From Tritrichomonas foetus (Eukaryota; Parabasalia; Tritrichomonadida; Tritrichomonadidae): a stretch of 64,000 nt of DNA. Location of the stretch: the NCBI GenBank assembly GCA_001839685.1, contig MLAK01000669.1, forward strand, positions 1 through 64,000, read 5' to 3'. Of this stretch, positions 9,491 through 20,223 are shown in pieces (position 1 is the first letter of the stretch; the number at the start of each line of letters is the position of its first letter). A program made the position numbers and the translations under genes. The notes under the pieces are model-generated. The model worked only from the letters and a program-made list of their open reading frames with translations, made no database searches and had not been told where the DNA came from.

Positions 9491-10141
9491 ATTGCCAGCA
9501 TTTATTTTCTCATAATTTCTTGATCGAATGAAATCGTTTTTATGTATAATTATTGAAAATGAAACTTTTTAATGTGCTTTTGAAACTTAGATCTTCTGAA
9601 AGAGTTTTTTCATTTGAGAATGGTTATAGAAAAGAATTATTATTTCAATGAATTTTCGTACTAACGCTTTCAATGTGAATTTAGGTTTCTCAAATAATTT
9701 GAGAGAAATTTATTGATGATTGATGAGCATGACTCATGCTACATTTAATGAATAATCATTGGTTTGTTATGATAATTTGTCATACGCAATCATTAATTTT
9801 TGATTTAGATAATTGAGGATAGCATTCTTGAGACCACTGAGTGAAGATAACAGCGAAATATTGGTTTTTTGTTAACATTCTGGAATTTTTCTTAAATTAA
9901 CTTTTTAAAAAGACTCAAATTTGCGTAATTGATTGAATGGTTTTGAATGAAGATAAGTGAAAACTTTTCCGACTAAAATATATTCAAATTTTATCAAAAA
10001 GTTCGAAATTTATCAAAATGGCAAAAAAATATTTATCAATTATATTTTAAATATCCAAAAAGGGAAAAATAAAAAAAATAACGGGAAAAATCATTATTTT
10101 GATTCGGATTTTTTAATATAAACGAAATAATAAAAACAAAA
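9491..10141. other. Intergenic DNA, no gene seen
   Basis: Strongly AT-rich spacer between the 5' side of the pseudokinase and the 3' end of the BEACH gene. It has many stops in all frames and no repeat or RNA gene that I recognise. Confidence 0.6.
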
Positions 10142-13100
10142 TTAGCTAAAATAGGACATTGAATCAACAGCTTCTATAACTTCGGAATTTTGCCGAGTAA
10201 CAATTGATACAATTGGATATTTAGATATTTCAAATTCTTTAATTAAATCGAATTCCAAACTTTGAATATTTTGCGAAAAGATAGCTATTTTTCCATTTGA
10301 TTTTCCAACAACAACAAATCTTTTTTCGAAAGAAAATCCAAAACCGCCAATAGCAAGTGAAGTTACTTTACAATCACATTCTATTTTATGAAGAAAGTCA
10401 CCATTTATTGAATATTGTAAAACAGTGTTTTCTTGTCCAAAATAGATGAAATTCAATTCATCATCAAATTTCACACAATTAATATTTTTAATTGGTAAAA
10501 TTTTAATTATCATTCCATTAATCAAAGACCATAAAACGACTTCATCTTTACAAACTGATGCACAAATTTGTTGTCTATCATTTATATAAGAAAATTTAAG
10601 ATTCTTACGAGATAATGTAATTTGTTGTGTAATTTTATCATCGCTAAATTTAATCCTGAAAACCTTAACAATAGAAAATCGATAAGTAATCGATAAAAAC
10701 ATTCCTCTTCCGGAGAATGAACAATGAATTGCACCAAAACAATTAGTATCGAATTTTTTCATAACCTTATTTCCAATTCTTATGACAATTGTTCCATTGT
10801 TTTTATTTATGTTGGCAAATTCAATATCTGAGCTATTCATGTGGATATTCATTTGGTCGAAACTCAAATCTTTAATATTTTTCAGGGAAAATGAAGGGTG
10901 TGGTGAGTTAAAGATCTTTTGGGGCATTTGACCACTATTTTTAACAAAATCAGCTCGCATTTGTTTCAGAACTGGTTTCGAAATCTTAGTTTGATAAGAA
11001 AGTGGATTATATAAATTGAAAGCGTTGACTGCTTCGGCTCCAGTTTGTTTAAAACCATACACCAAATCAATCCATCCTGAAAGTTCACTGCGAACATTTT
11101 CTAAGGCCATTCTATGAAGTTGGATGAAGTTATTACTGGAATTATTCGACCATTTTGGAAGGTCAACATTTCCATTTACGCCTTCGGGGAATTCAATTTT
11201 ATTAGATTCATTCTCAAGAATTTCGGGCATTGAAAACAATTCGGGCAATAGTTCACAAGTAGAAAACCTTCTAATTGAACATGCTGATTCAATAGAAGTG
11301 AAAATTCGATCAATTGAATCAAACCCAGAATGGAATTTAATTGAATAATTTAAGAAAGGAGGAATTCTAATCAAAAATGAAGAAACAACTGCACCATTAG
11401 AAATGTTTTCACAATTATGATATCTTTGCATTTCATATCTCATTTTAAGTGTTTCATGATCAGGATCATTGTCAGCAAGTGCTGCAATAGGTAATTCAAA
11501 GTTTCGAAGATGAGTTTGAATATCTTCCAAAATAGTTTGACTTGAAAATTCTCTTAAAACCCTTGGAATTATTGGATACGAAGAAATATCATCAAATGAA
11601 CGCCCAGAAAGCAAATTGACATGAGTTAAATATTCTAAATTGGATATTCTTCCATTTATCCATTGTTCTGTTATTTCTTTTTGTGTTGAAAAATAGTGGC
11701 CAAGCATATGAATATTGGTTTGATCAGGGAAGGAGAGAATAAAGGAACCAACTGTTGTTGAATAAATACCAACAGACCAGACAACACTATCATCTGTACA
11801 TAAATGAGAAATAATTATTGAATTAAGAGCTACAGGAATCACTGGATGACTACAAAACAGATAATATTTACCAAATTCATTATTTTCAACTTGTTCCAAG
11901 AAATTATAATAACTTGCTCGATTATGATCATGAGAATGATAATGTTCACCAGTATTATGATTCTCTTCAAAATTAATGAATTGGATTTCATTTCTTTCAA
12001 TTACACAGTTAGAAAGAAGCATGTATCGATTCGGATATCTAAATAAAACAATAGGAATGTCAATAAATCTACGAATAAGTCTACAATTTACAACTTGGAT
12101 TGGAGCGCCAAATAAAGCAATAAATGATTCTAAACTATTAAGTGAGGTGAAATATCCACCATATTTATTAAACATTGCTAGATTCTTTCTTTGAATATTT
12201 TCAATTCTGAAATCGTCTCTTTTTTCAAATCCAAATAAATTAATATTAGTTTGATTGTCAAGAGACACATCATTGGTTTCTTCAACGGGTTGAAATGATG
12301 AAGGAATCAATGTTAATGGGCAAAATCCAGGTGAATAAAATGGCGAAATATGATTACTCTTTGTATTGTTTACAAGTTCATCAAAGGTTAAATTTTGCGA
12401 ATCGATTTCTTTATCTCGAAACATGAAAGATGAATAATGCTTTTCAAATAATCGTAAATAAGTATTCATGTCTTGAGAAATATTCAGATTGAACTTTTTA
12501 GCACGCTGCATTACATCTAATTGATGATTGAATAAAAAGATACCTAAATTGTCAACTGGTTTTGAATTTCCTTTCACTTCAGTAAATTTCAATTTCGTTT
12601 TCGCTTCTTCTAGCATCTTCACAAATTTCGCGTCAAGATAATCTTTCAATAATTGAAAATCTTTAGATTCTATGAGATCATTTAAAGAAGAATATTGTAT
12701 AACTAAAGATAGATTTTCATCGTTAGTGTTTTTGAAATTAATGATGAAATGTTTGAATATATTCTGTACAAATTTATTTTCTGAAAACATATCATAACAA
12801 AAAATTATTTGCAATAATGGAATCATATCATTAATTGTTTTTGGTAATTGATTACCATAAATTAGTTGGAATGCATCCAAATAACGAACTTTTGCATCAT
12901 CATTCACATATTGATAAGAAAATATATAAAATTGAAGGAAAGATATGAATCGATCCTTACTAATTAGGCAAAAACTGAATAAATTATCGGATAACTCATT
13001 GATTTTTTTTGGATCTTCTTCATTAAAGACATAATACAATGAAGCATCATTAATTAGTGCTAAATGCTGATTAGATAATTCAATCTTAGATGCTTGATTA

Positions 13101-16100
13101 GAAAATATTAAAAGCATTTCTCCTAGTAACGAAGTTGATGAATGAACAGCTGCATTTAAAATTAGTGAAAATTTCTTTATTTTTATATTTCTATCAATTA
13201 ACATTTGTACAACGATATTGGCTGCAAAGGCTGTGAATGATTTGGGAACAATTTGATAGAAAGCATGATCAATATTATCAACAAATATTGGATAGAATTG
13301 GGAATATTGTGTATTTTGGCTGATTTTTTGATTGATAACACTTTTTGGTACATTTTTATAAAATTTTCCGCTTAAAAAGGTGGAAAACAAATTGAAGTAG
13401 CTTTTAGAAATTAAACTATCTACATTATTAATTAAAATTACTCTTACAATCGCACGAATATTATTGGAGAAAATGGATTCTTCATGACATAATTGAACAA
13501 AAGCAGATAAAATAAGTGGCAAGAAGTGTAATTTAAGATTTGGATAGTTATTAATATTACTTGAACCTAAATAGAAGTTCTTATCATCTGTTATTAATTG
13601 AAATAGTTTTTGCCAGATTTGATTATTTAATGGAAATCTTGAAACAATTCTGCATAATAAGCTAAAGTGTTGATAAACAAACTGTTCGGAATCGCAATAG
13701 TTTAATACTTTCATTGTAAATCGAACTGCTAATTGTTGATCCAATAATAAAGCAAACCCTAAAAGTTCTTCAATATTAAAAGCAATCAAACTTCTTTCTT
13801 CAGCAACTTCTAAAGCTAAGCTAATAATTTTATTACCAATTGGTTGTTTCTTTTCAAAATCAAAAAGCAAATCAGTTTTTAGATCATAGAAATGTGAAAT
13901 AAAAGCAAAATCAAAAAGATGGGTCAATGCTTTTTCACTTATTGACAAGCAAGTGGTTTTTAACATTCTCATTAAGCCATTCACTAAATAAGAATTTCTA
14001 AAGACGTAAATTAATGTCAAACAATAAAGAATCGTATTATTTTCTTCCAAAATTTTTATATCCAAGACTTTGCTAGCATCAACAATAAAATCATTAATAA
14101 AGTCCAAACATTGACTTAATATATTTTCTGGAAACATACTCCACATAAGATAATCATGAATGAATGAAGAAAAAAATATAGTTCGATTCTTTTCATTCTT
14201 TGTGGCTAAAATCGCATGGAGTAATGAAGTCATATAAAATGGCTGACAATTTTTTACAGTTCCCATCAAGCAATATCTGAATCTACAATAAAACCAATCA
14301 GATGAAATATCAGCTAACTGGAAAGAATTGCACATCAATGAAATTATTGCGGTAATTTTTAATGTTTTTTCACTATTGACAAGTCTCGTAAATCTATTTA
14401 TAATTTTGTTCTCATTTTTACCTTCATTTCTATCGTTCACTTTGCTTGTTTGATTGATCTTAGAAATATTCTTTTCTACCATTCGAAAGAGTTTTGTGAA
14501 TGTATATTTTGAGCAAAGCATTCGGTAAAATGAGTTATAATAGACAAAGAACATATTTCCATGTGGAATCATTTTATCTGAAGCAAATTCTTCGGAAAAT
14601 ACTGGGTTTTCCATCGTTAATCCTGCTGCAACTGTATTCATGACAGAATAATGAATTGAAGGTGGCGTACTTGGTGATCCAATGTAATCTATCTTAAAGT
14701 TTTCTTTGACGAAAAATGTATATATTTCTTTTCCTTCTAAAAACACACTCACTCGATTATTATTTCGATTCCAATAGAAAGAAAATCCATACCATTGCGA
14801 CAGTTGAATATTAGCAATTGGCTGGTTTTGATGATTGAATAGATGATCATCTTGCACAAATATTACGGAGGTTTCCCCGTTAACTAAGAAAAGATGAGTA
14901 GGGAATCTTGAACGAGATTCGAATTTAATTTTAAAAACTAAATATAAGCTGACAATATCAATTGATAAATAAGCAGGTTTTTCACCTGGAAAAGCTTCAT
15001 AGATATTAAATTGATCATTTGGTATACTTGCTAGTTGAGAAGCTGTTTTTGGATCATTTTCATAAACATAAACAAAATCTTCAAATCGAATATATTGCAA
15101 GAATACTTCGTTTAGGTTTACAATATTTGATGGTTGCTCATTTAATAAATTATATATAGGTAATGCATATACCCCGAGTAAGTAATAATTATATTGAAAT
15201 TTAAAATTAAGCTTTTTATATCTAGAAATTAAAGGAACAAGAGAAGGAATTGGAATGGGGAAATCATGTGAATGCGGTAAAATCAAATTTTCAATAGTTT
15301 CGAAATTAGTGTCATTAATTACTTTAAATAAATCAAAAAATAGGGATTCTTTTGGTAAACTAATTATATACTCATCAAAAAAGTGATCATTTGTGTGATT
15401 GACTAAAATATTAAATACCCTTAAAATTGGGATATAGTTATCATTTTTGGAAATTTCTTGTTCAATTACGTCAAAAATTGAACCAGATGATTTAATCAAT
15501 TTCACAAAATAATCAGTGGTTTCTTGCGAAAAATACATTAAAAGAATTTGTACAGATGCTTCACTCACATGCTTGAAAAAGTATAATAAAAGTTGTTCTC
15601 CAAATAATGAACGAAATTCTTGCATGAAAAAATCTTGAAGTACTGGATTATCCATATTTTCATCCATTAATTCTAAAATTCTCGTAAATAATTCTTCTTT
15701 TTGATATTCGTGTGACAATGCTAAAAACAATCTTCGAAATGCTGGGAAATTGTTGAAATAAAAAGATGCATCTCTAATTTCTGGTTTAATGACCAAAGTT
15801 TCAATAAAAAATCTGGAATCAAACATAATTCCATCTAATTGAGTTTTTTCAATGAGTGAATTCATAGAAATCATCCAAGAAAATGCATCATTATATAAAA
15901 CTTTGTTATTTATTGGTGGTAATAGCAAAACTAGGAATTTCTTAATGAAAGAAAATAAAGAAGATGGTTTATAACATGCGCACTTTGTTAGGAAAGTTGT
16001 TAAAGCACCAAAAAGCATAGAAGATACAATTGTTTCTTCCAGCAACCAATCTGTTAATTGGAATTTATCGGAATCTGTGAAAAACTGAAAGTAACTGTCA

Positions 16101-17068
16101 TTTTTCGTAAAGAAAACTTGTAAAATTCTACATTTGTGTTCTTCATTGATGCTCTCATGATGATACAAAATATTAATTTTTTTCAAGATTAAATGATTTA
16201 ATTCATTTTGTTGTTCTTTATGATCAAAACTGGAATTTGAACTTGTTAAAGGATCATTTTTATTATCTTGTAAGGGGCAAGATAATAGTTTTTCATAGAA
16301 AAAATCCATGAAGTGAATATTTTCTCTATGAATGAAAAAATCGTTGATTTTCTCAAAAAAATTGTCTTCATCTAATTCTTTTAAAATGTTTGGATTAAAT
16401 ACTTGCCATTTAAGAATTAATTCCGAGAAAAAATTGAGGAAAGAAGTAATTTTTTGTAAATCATCAATTTTAAGCGTAGAAAACTTTTGGAAGAATTCTG
16501 TCACTTGAAATTTTGTAGATAATTTTTCAACGAAATTTTCTAACAAGAAAAATGACAAAAATAAATCAATTTTTTCAATTGACTCGAGCCTGGAAATAGC
16601 GAAAATGGAATCAATAAACTTACTACTCCCAATAAAATTGATAGAAAAATCGTCGTTTAAAAAAAGTGCTGAAAAAGACATTTGAATAAATTCATTTAAA
16701 TCTAGCCGATCGTCTGACAATACGATATCATAAAGTGGTAATAAAAGTGAAGCGTTCGGAATTGAACCAAGCTGTTGATAAATAATCGAAATAACCTCAA
16801 ATAAATAATAAATATTTTGCGGCAATAAAATTGAGTAATTTTCGGCCAAAATTTCTGAAAAATCTCTGAGTTCCAAATTAGCGTGATGTATGTGTTTTTG
16901 TGGGGTTTTCGGATTCAGCGAGTGGTAAAAATTGATAAAATTGATCAAATTCTGAGCTAAATATTCGGATTTCTCTTGATTTGTTTTCATGTTTCGAAAA
17001 TCAGCAGCTGTAAAAGTAATTTTGAGTCGATGGTTATGATGAGAAGGGCTTCCTAGCTTTCCCTTCAT
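10142..17068 (-). CDS. BEACH domain / WD40 protein (LvsA/neurobeachin/LYST-like)
   Basis: With the start at the ATG at 17068 this is 2308 residues. A frame extending to 17098 would begin with GTG, and an Inr-like TCACA lies inside that extension, so the ATG is preferred. Residues 1-690 are a long helical solenoid. About 700-790 form a concanavalin-like lectin domain (SQWYGFSFYW, VSVFLEGKEIY). A PH-like domain is expected at about 1600-1750. The BEACH domain spans about 1780-2040, with LEYLTHVNLLSGRSFDD, FHSGFDSIDRIF, ELLPELFSMPEIL, SGWIDLVYGFKQ and a final NLYNPLSY. WD40 blades fill 2070 to the end. BEACH proteins scaffold vesicle fission and fusion, lysosome size control or contractile vacuole function; which one applies here is open. 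Confidence 0.9.
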   Translation of the reverse strand: MKGKLGSPSHHNHRLKITFTAADFRNMKTNQEKSEYLAQNLINFINFYHSLNPKTPQKHIHHANLELRDFSEILAENYSILLPQNIYYLFEVISIIYQQLGSIPNASLLLPLYDIVLSDDRLDLNEFIQMSFSALFLNDDFSINFIGSSKFIDSIFAISRLESIEKIDLFLSFFLLENFVEKLSTKFQVTEFFQKFSTLKIDDLQKITSFLNFFSELILKWQVFNPNILKELDEDNFFEKINDFFIHRENIHFMDFFYEKLLSCPLQDNKNDPLTSSNSSFDHKEQQNELNHLILKKINILYHHESINEEHKCRILQVFFTKNDSYFQFFTDSDKFQLTDWLLEETIVSSMLFGALTTFLTKCACYKPSSLFSFIKKFLVLLLPPINNKVLYNDAFSWMISMNSLIEKTQLDGIMFDSRFFIETLVIKPEIRDASFYFNNFPAFRRLFLALSHEYQKEELFTRILELMDENMDNPVLQDFFMQEFRSLFGEQLLLYFFKHVSEASVQILLMYFSQETTDYFVKLIKSSGSIFDVIEQEISKNDNYIPILRVFNILVNHTNDHFFDEYIISLPKESLFFDLFKVINDTNFETIENLILPHSHDFPIPIPSLVPLISRYKKLNFKFQYNYYLLGVYALPIYNLLNEQPSNIVNLNEVFLQYIRFEDFVYVYENDPKTASQLASIPNDQFNIYEAFPGEKPAYLSIDIVSLYLVFKIKFESRSRFPTHLFLVNGETSVIFVQDDHLFNHQNQPIANIQLSQWYGFSFYWNRNNNRVSVFLEGKEIYTFFVKENFKIDYIGSPSTPPSIHYSVMNTVAAGLTMENPVFSEEFASDKMIPHGNMFFVYYNSFYRMLCSKYTFTKLFRMVEKNISKINQTSKVNDRNEGKNENKIINRFTRLVNSEKTLKITAIISLMCNSFQLADISSDWFYCRFRYCLMGTVKNCQPFYMTSLLHAILATKNEKNRTIFFSSFIHDYLMWSMFPENILSQCLDFINDFIVDASKVLDIKILEENNTILYCLTLIYVFRNSYLVNGLMRMLKTTCLSISEKALTHLFDFAFISHFYDLKTDLLFDFEKKQPIGNKIISLALEVAEERSLIAFNIEELLGFALLLDQQLAVRFTMKVLNYCDSEQFVYQHFSLLCRIVSRFPLNNQIWQKLFQLITDDKNFYLGSSNINNYPNLKLHFLPLILSAFVQLCHEESIFSNNIRAIVRVILINNVDSLISKSYFNLFSTFLSGKFYKNVPKSVINQKISQNTQYSQFYPIFVDNIDHAFYQIVPKSFTAFAANIVVQMLIDRNIKIKKFSLILNAAVHSSTSLLGEMLLIFSNQASKIELSNQHLALINDASLYYVFNEEDPKKINELSDNLFSFCLISKDRFISFLQFYIFSYQYVNDDAKVRYLDAFQLIYGNQLPKTINDMIPLLQIIFCYDMFSENKFVQNIFKHFIINFKNTNDENLSLVIQYSSLNDLIESKDFQLLKDYLDAKFVKMLEEAKTKLKFTEVKGNSKPVDNLGIFLFNHQLDVMQRAKKFNLNISQDMNTYLRLFEKHYSSFMFRDKEIDSQNLTFDELVNNTKSNHISPFYSPGFCPLTLIPSSFQPVEETNDVSLDNQTNINLFGFEKRDDFRIENIQRKNLAMFNKYGGYFTSLNSLESFIALFGAPIQVVNCRLIRRFIDIPIVLFRYPNRYMLLSNCVIERNEIQFINFEENHNTGEHYHSHDHNRASYYNFLEQVENNEFGKYYLFCSHPVIPVALNSIIISHLCTDDSVVWSVGIYSTTVGSFILSFPDQTNIHMLGHYFSTQKEITEQWINGRISNLEYLTHVNLLSGRSFDDISSYPIIPRVLREFSSQTILEDIQTHLRNFELPIAALADNDPDHETLKMRYEMQRYHNCENISNGAVVSSFLIRIPPFLNYSIKFHSGFDSIDRIFTSIESACSIRRFSTCELLPELFSMPEILENESNKIEFPEGVNGNVDLPKWSNNSSNNFIQLHRMALENVRSELSGWIDLVYGFKQTGAEAVNAFNLYNPLSYQTKISKPVLKQMRADFVKNSGQMPQKIFNSPHPSFSLKNIKDLSFDQMNIHMNSSDIEFANINKNNGTIVIRIGNKVMKKFDTNCFGAIHCSFSGRGMFLSITYRFSIVKVFRIKFSDDKITQQITLSRKNLKFSYINDRQQICASVCKDEVVLWSLINGMIIKILPIKNINCVKFDDELNFIYFGQENTVLQYSINGDFLHKIECDCKVTSLAIGGFGFSFEKRFVVVGKSNGKIAIFSQNIQSLEFDLIKEFEISKYPIVSIVTRQNSEVIEAVDSMSYFS

Positions 17069-17080
17069 GACAACTTTATT

Positions 17081-17085
17081 TGTGA
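17081..17085 (-). promoter_or_regulatory. Putative Inr of the BEACH gene
   Basis: TCACA on the minus strand, about 15 nt upstream of the ATG at 17068. It supports that ATG over the upstream GTG. Confidence 0.5.
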
Positions 17086-18141
17086 AATGTGTTTCCACTT
17101 TTTCAATAAAGCTCTATTTACTTTGTTATATTGTTTTTTCTTACATTTCTATAGATATGACATAACTTTTTGCTTAATATATTGAAATAAAATCTATGTT
17201 TGAATATGGGTTCATCTTTTTCGGATGTTTTTAATCGTTATGAGGAATATTTGATAATCCTCTCTTTAATACAGAAAATTGAATGATAATTTAAAAAGTT
17301 GGTTTTGTTGAAAACTTGGCAAATCAGAATGGTGTAACGAAAAATGTCATGACAGAAGATTCAATTATATAAGATTATGCAAAATACGAGATTATCAGCA
17401 CTCCAAAATAATGAAAAAATCATTGAAGAAAGATTGGAACTACTTTTTGCTTTTTTCACTGAAAATAATCTCTTATATATTTTCTATGTCATTTATCAAC
17501 TGCTAAACATTCATATTATTTATTAATGAACGCCAAAAAACATTTTATTATGAATTTCTTTGGAACTTGATTGATTTTCACTCATTAGGAAAACAATTTT
17601 TGATGAATTCTTTGATTTGAATAAAGTGACATATCTTTATCAATATGGTGTGATTAGTGCTTTTTGCATTAAAAGGGCAATTATAATTTTTAAATCAAGC
17701 AAACTTTGTCATTTTTTTGTCTGATAAATTATATCAAAAGTATTTTGCTGCAACCCTTATTATGTCAATGTTTATTTAGTGAATGTTACCTGATGTTTCA
17801 TTTACGTTTCTGAAGTTCCAATTCATTATATATATTTTCATGATCATTATGATATTTGCATCTTATTTTTAAGTCTTTCTGACGTAAATATCGTTCTTAT
17901 AACAAGTTGTTTTCATGCTTTTATTGGGATGAAACCTTTTATTTACATAAATATTATATGAGATTATTCAACAGACTGACCACTTTATCTGGCCATTACA
18001 TCACCAAAAATGACACAATAATCACGAAAATATTTACTTCCAACTTTTGATAAATCAAAAGTTTATTTGAATATAGTAAAAATCCTAGATTATTTATTGC
18101 AAACAAAAATAGGAAAATATATTTATAAAACTAAATAAAAT
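17086..18141. other. Intergenic DNA, no gene seen
   Basis: About 1 kb of AT-rich DNA between the BEACH 5' end and the MATE 3' end. I see no ORF with an ATG and protein-like composition, no tRNA box B and no tandem repeat. Confidence 0.55.
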
Positions 18142-19656
18142 TCAATTATATGTCCCAATTGGGTCATATGAATCTTCAACAATTGTTGATAACATACTAG
18201 TTGTTGTAGTTGATTCTTTATGCTCTTCTCTCATCTTCTTTATAGGATAAATCATTACAAAGAGATACGAGACAGCTAGCATTACATCTGTGAAATTATA
18301 TATATACATAACATTATATGGGCTGCTTGGAAACAATTTTTGAATGATTTTACATCCAACACAGAGTGAAACAGTTTGTAAACCTGACATACAAAGTGCG
18401 ATAATAGATCTCCCAAGAATGATCAACAACATATTACATGTGAATATAAAAGGCTGAATAAAAGCGGTTAAAAATGGAATTTTTAAGATAGTTTCTGAAA
18501 GTTTGAGTTCCATTTCATTATGTAAAAAGATTCCAGCAACAAATCTTGGACAAAGTGTCATGACTAATTCAAAAATAATATTTAATGATGTACTCAATAA
18601 AAGAGTCCAAAGAACATATTTTTCTAGCCTCATAATGTCTTTCCTTCCATACGCATGTGTTCCAACACTTAAAAGAGCTGTAGTAAAAATTGCTGGGAAA
18701 GAGTTTACATATGTTGACATTCGATTGAAAACACCAAAAACTGCAGCAATTGATTTAGAATGTTCAGGAACTGCTGATGTAAGGCATTGAAGAATAATAG
18801 TTGGTGGTAAAGCCAGACATAAAAATGAGAAAATTTTTGGAAGACCTAAAGCAAGTCCATGTGGAAATTTCGGGTGAAACTTCTTTATAAGCATTGAAAA
18901 TTTGGGCTTCAATGTTAATTTTCCACCAAATATTAAATACAAAAACACGCTTGTAAAAAGTAACTCAGCCCAAACCATTGATGACCTAATCCACTCAAGT
19001 GTAATTTTTATAACAAAAAGTAAAATTGGTGTGATAAAACCACTTTGAAAAATATATGCTGAACAACGAAGAAAAGCAGCCAAATCAGCTCTTCCAATTG
19101 ACATCAAAACGGCTATTGTCAGATTAAATGATACAATTACAATCATTCCGATTGTTGGTGGTAAACAGAAATAGATCGCATCTTGAATTGAATCTTCTGG
19201 ACAACCAACAAAAGTGACAAAAGGTTTTATTACAAAATAAAACCCGATTGGAAACAAAAGTGAAGTGATCCATGCACATCGATAGGTGTCTGCAGCAAAT
19301 TGTGCTGCTTCATCCCTTAAACCTGCACCAATTAACTTTGGAACACTTGATAAAGCAACTTGGCCAAAATAAATGCCCATATAAACATAAGTTTGAATCA
19401 CAATATTACAAAATCCATAAAGATGCATTGGACTATTTTCAGGATCGTTTTTCCATCGCTCAGATACAAGAAATTGATCAACAGCTTCCCCAGTGACTTG
19501 GATTAAGTTTGTTGCTGATCCGATTGAAAATAATAATAACGTGACGAGAGGTGAATGTTTGGTGAATTTTAACTTTTCCAATTCAGCAGCTGATACTTCT
19601 GACTGGTTATAAACAATTTCTTTTTTCTCATTTTCGTTTATCAAAGGTTCTTGCAT
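18142..19656 (-). CDS. MATE-family multidrug/organic cation efflux transporter
   Basis: 504 residues with about 12 hydrophobic segments, the usual MATE size and topology, arranged as two six-helix halves. Recognisable MATE features include the N-terminal LLLFSIGSATNLIQVTGEAVDQF helix start, the PKLIGAG loop after TM2 and, in the second half, GVFNRMSTYVNSFPAIFTTALL followed by SVGTHAYGR. The short N- and C-terminal tails are hydrophilic; the C-tail is Ser/Thr-rich. MATE proteins export organic cations or drugs with proton or sodium antiport at the plasma or vacuolar membrane. The substrate is unknown. No clear Inr-like motif lies close to the ATG. Confidence 0.85.
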   Translation of the reverse strand: MQEPLINENEKKEIVYNQSEVSAAELEKLKFTKHSPLVTLLLFSIGSATNLIQVTGEAVDQFLVSERWKNDPENSPMHLYGFCNIVIQTYVYMGIYFGQVALSSVPKLIGAGLRDEAAQFAADTYRCAWITSLLFPIGFYFVIKPFVTFVGCPEDSIQDAIYFCLPPTIGMIVIVSFNLTIAVLMSIGRADLAAFLRCSAYIFQSGFITPILLFVIKITLEWIRSSMVWAELLFTSVFLYLIFGGKLTLKPKFSMLIKKFHPKFPHGLALGLPKIFSFLCLALPPTIILQCLTSAVPEHSKSIAAVFGVFNRMSTYVNSFPAIFTTALLSVGTHAYGRKDIMRLEKYVLWTLLLSTSLNIIFELVMTLCPRFVAGIFLHNEMELKLSETILKIPFLTAFIQPFIFTCNMLLIILGRSIIALCMSGLQTVSLCVGCKIIQKLFPSSPYNVMYIYNFTDVMLAVSYLFVMIYPIKKMREEHKESTTTTSMLSTIVEDSYDPIGTYN

Positions 19657-20223
19657 TTTTATTTAATATTGATTGAATTTTCAATAGTTATATTTTTATT
19701 TTCACACAATTGATTGCATATTTTGCATTCAAATTCTTTATCACATTAAATAGATTTCTTCTGAAAGTAAATTTTGCCTTCCTACTTATATTGAAATATT
19801 TCATGTCATAATGGATTTAAACGTTGAGATTCATCAAAAGTTAGAAGAAAATCAATTTTTCAATGTATGGAATGGCCAAATATAGTCAGAAAAGCCAAAA
19901 AGCGTTTTGAATGATTTCTGCCCTTGAATACTTTTAATTATTTCTTTGAAAATATAAAAATCTATTTCTTTACAAGAAATCCATTTTGTTTAATATAAAA
20001 ATAAGTAGATTAGTAAGAAACCAGAGTTGCGGGAATAAATTGAAAAAAGCAAATCAATCATTTACAGACCTGTAACTTACGATTCATAAGTTAATATGCC
20101 ATGTCACTTTATCTTTGATACAGAAACATCTTCATTTATGGAGAAAACACATCATAGTGAGAGTTCAAATTGAATAAGAAAAAAAAATTGATCGGCATTA
20201 TTTAAACTTTTGAATGGAATTGA
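19657..20223. other. Divergent intergenic region
   Basis: AT-rich region between the MATE gene (minus) and the hexapeptide surface protein (plus). It carries a 19 nt motif at 20131-20149 that recurs near 60.97 kb and a TCATA at about 20152-20156. Confidence 0.55.
20131..20149 (+). promoter_or_regulatory. Shared upstream motif, copy 1
   Basis: ttcatttatggagaaaaca matches 60971-60989 at 18 of 19 bases, and both are followed by a CATCA/ATCA stretch. It lies 75-93 bp upstream of the surface-protein ATG. It may be a transcription factor site or a repeat remnant. Confidence 0.35.

Noticed and set aside
17069..17098. Ten extra N-terminal codons of the BEACH protein
   Set aside because: They would require a GTG start, and an Inr-like motif falls within them.
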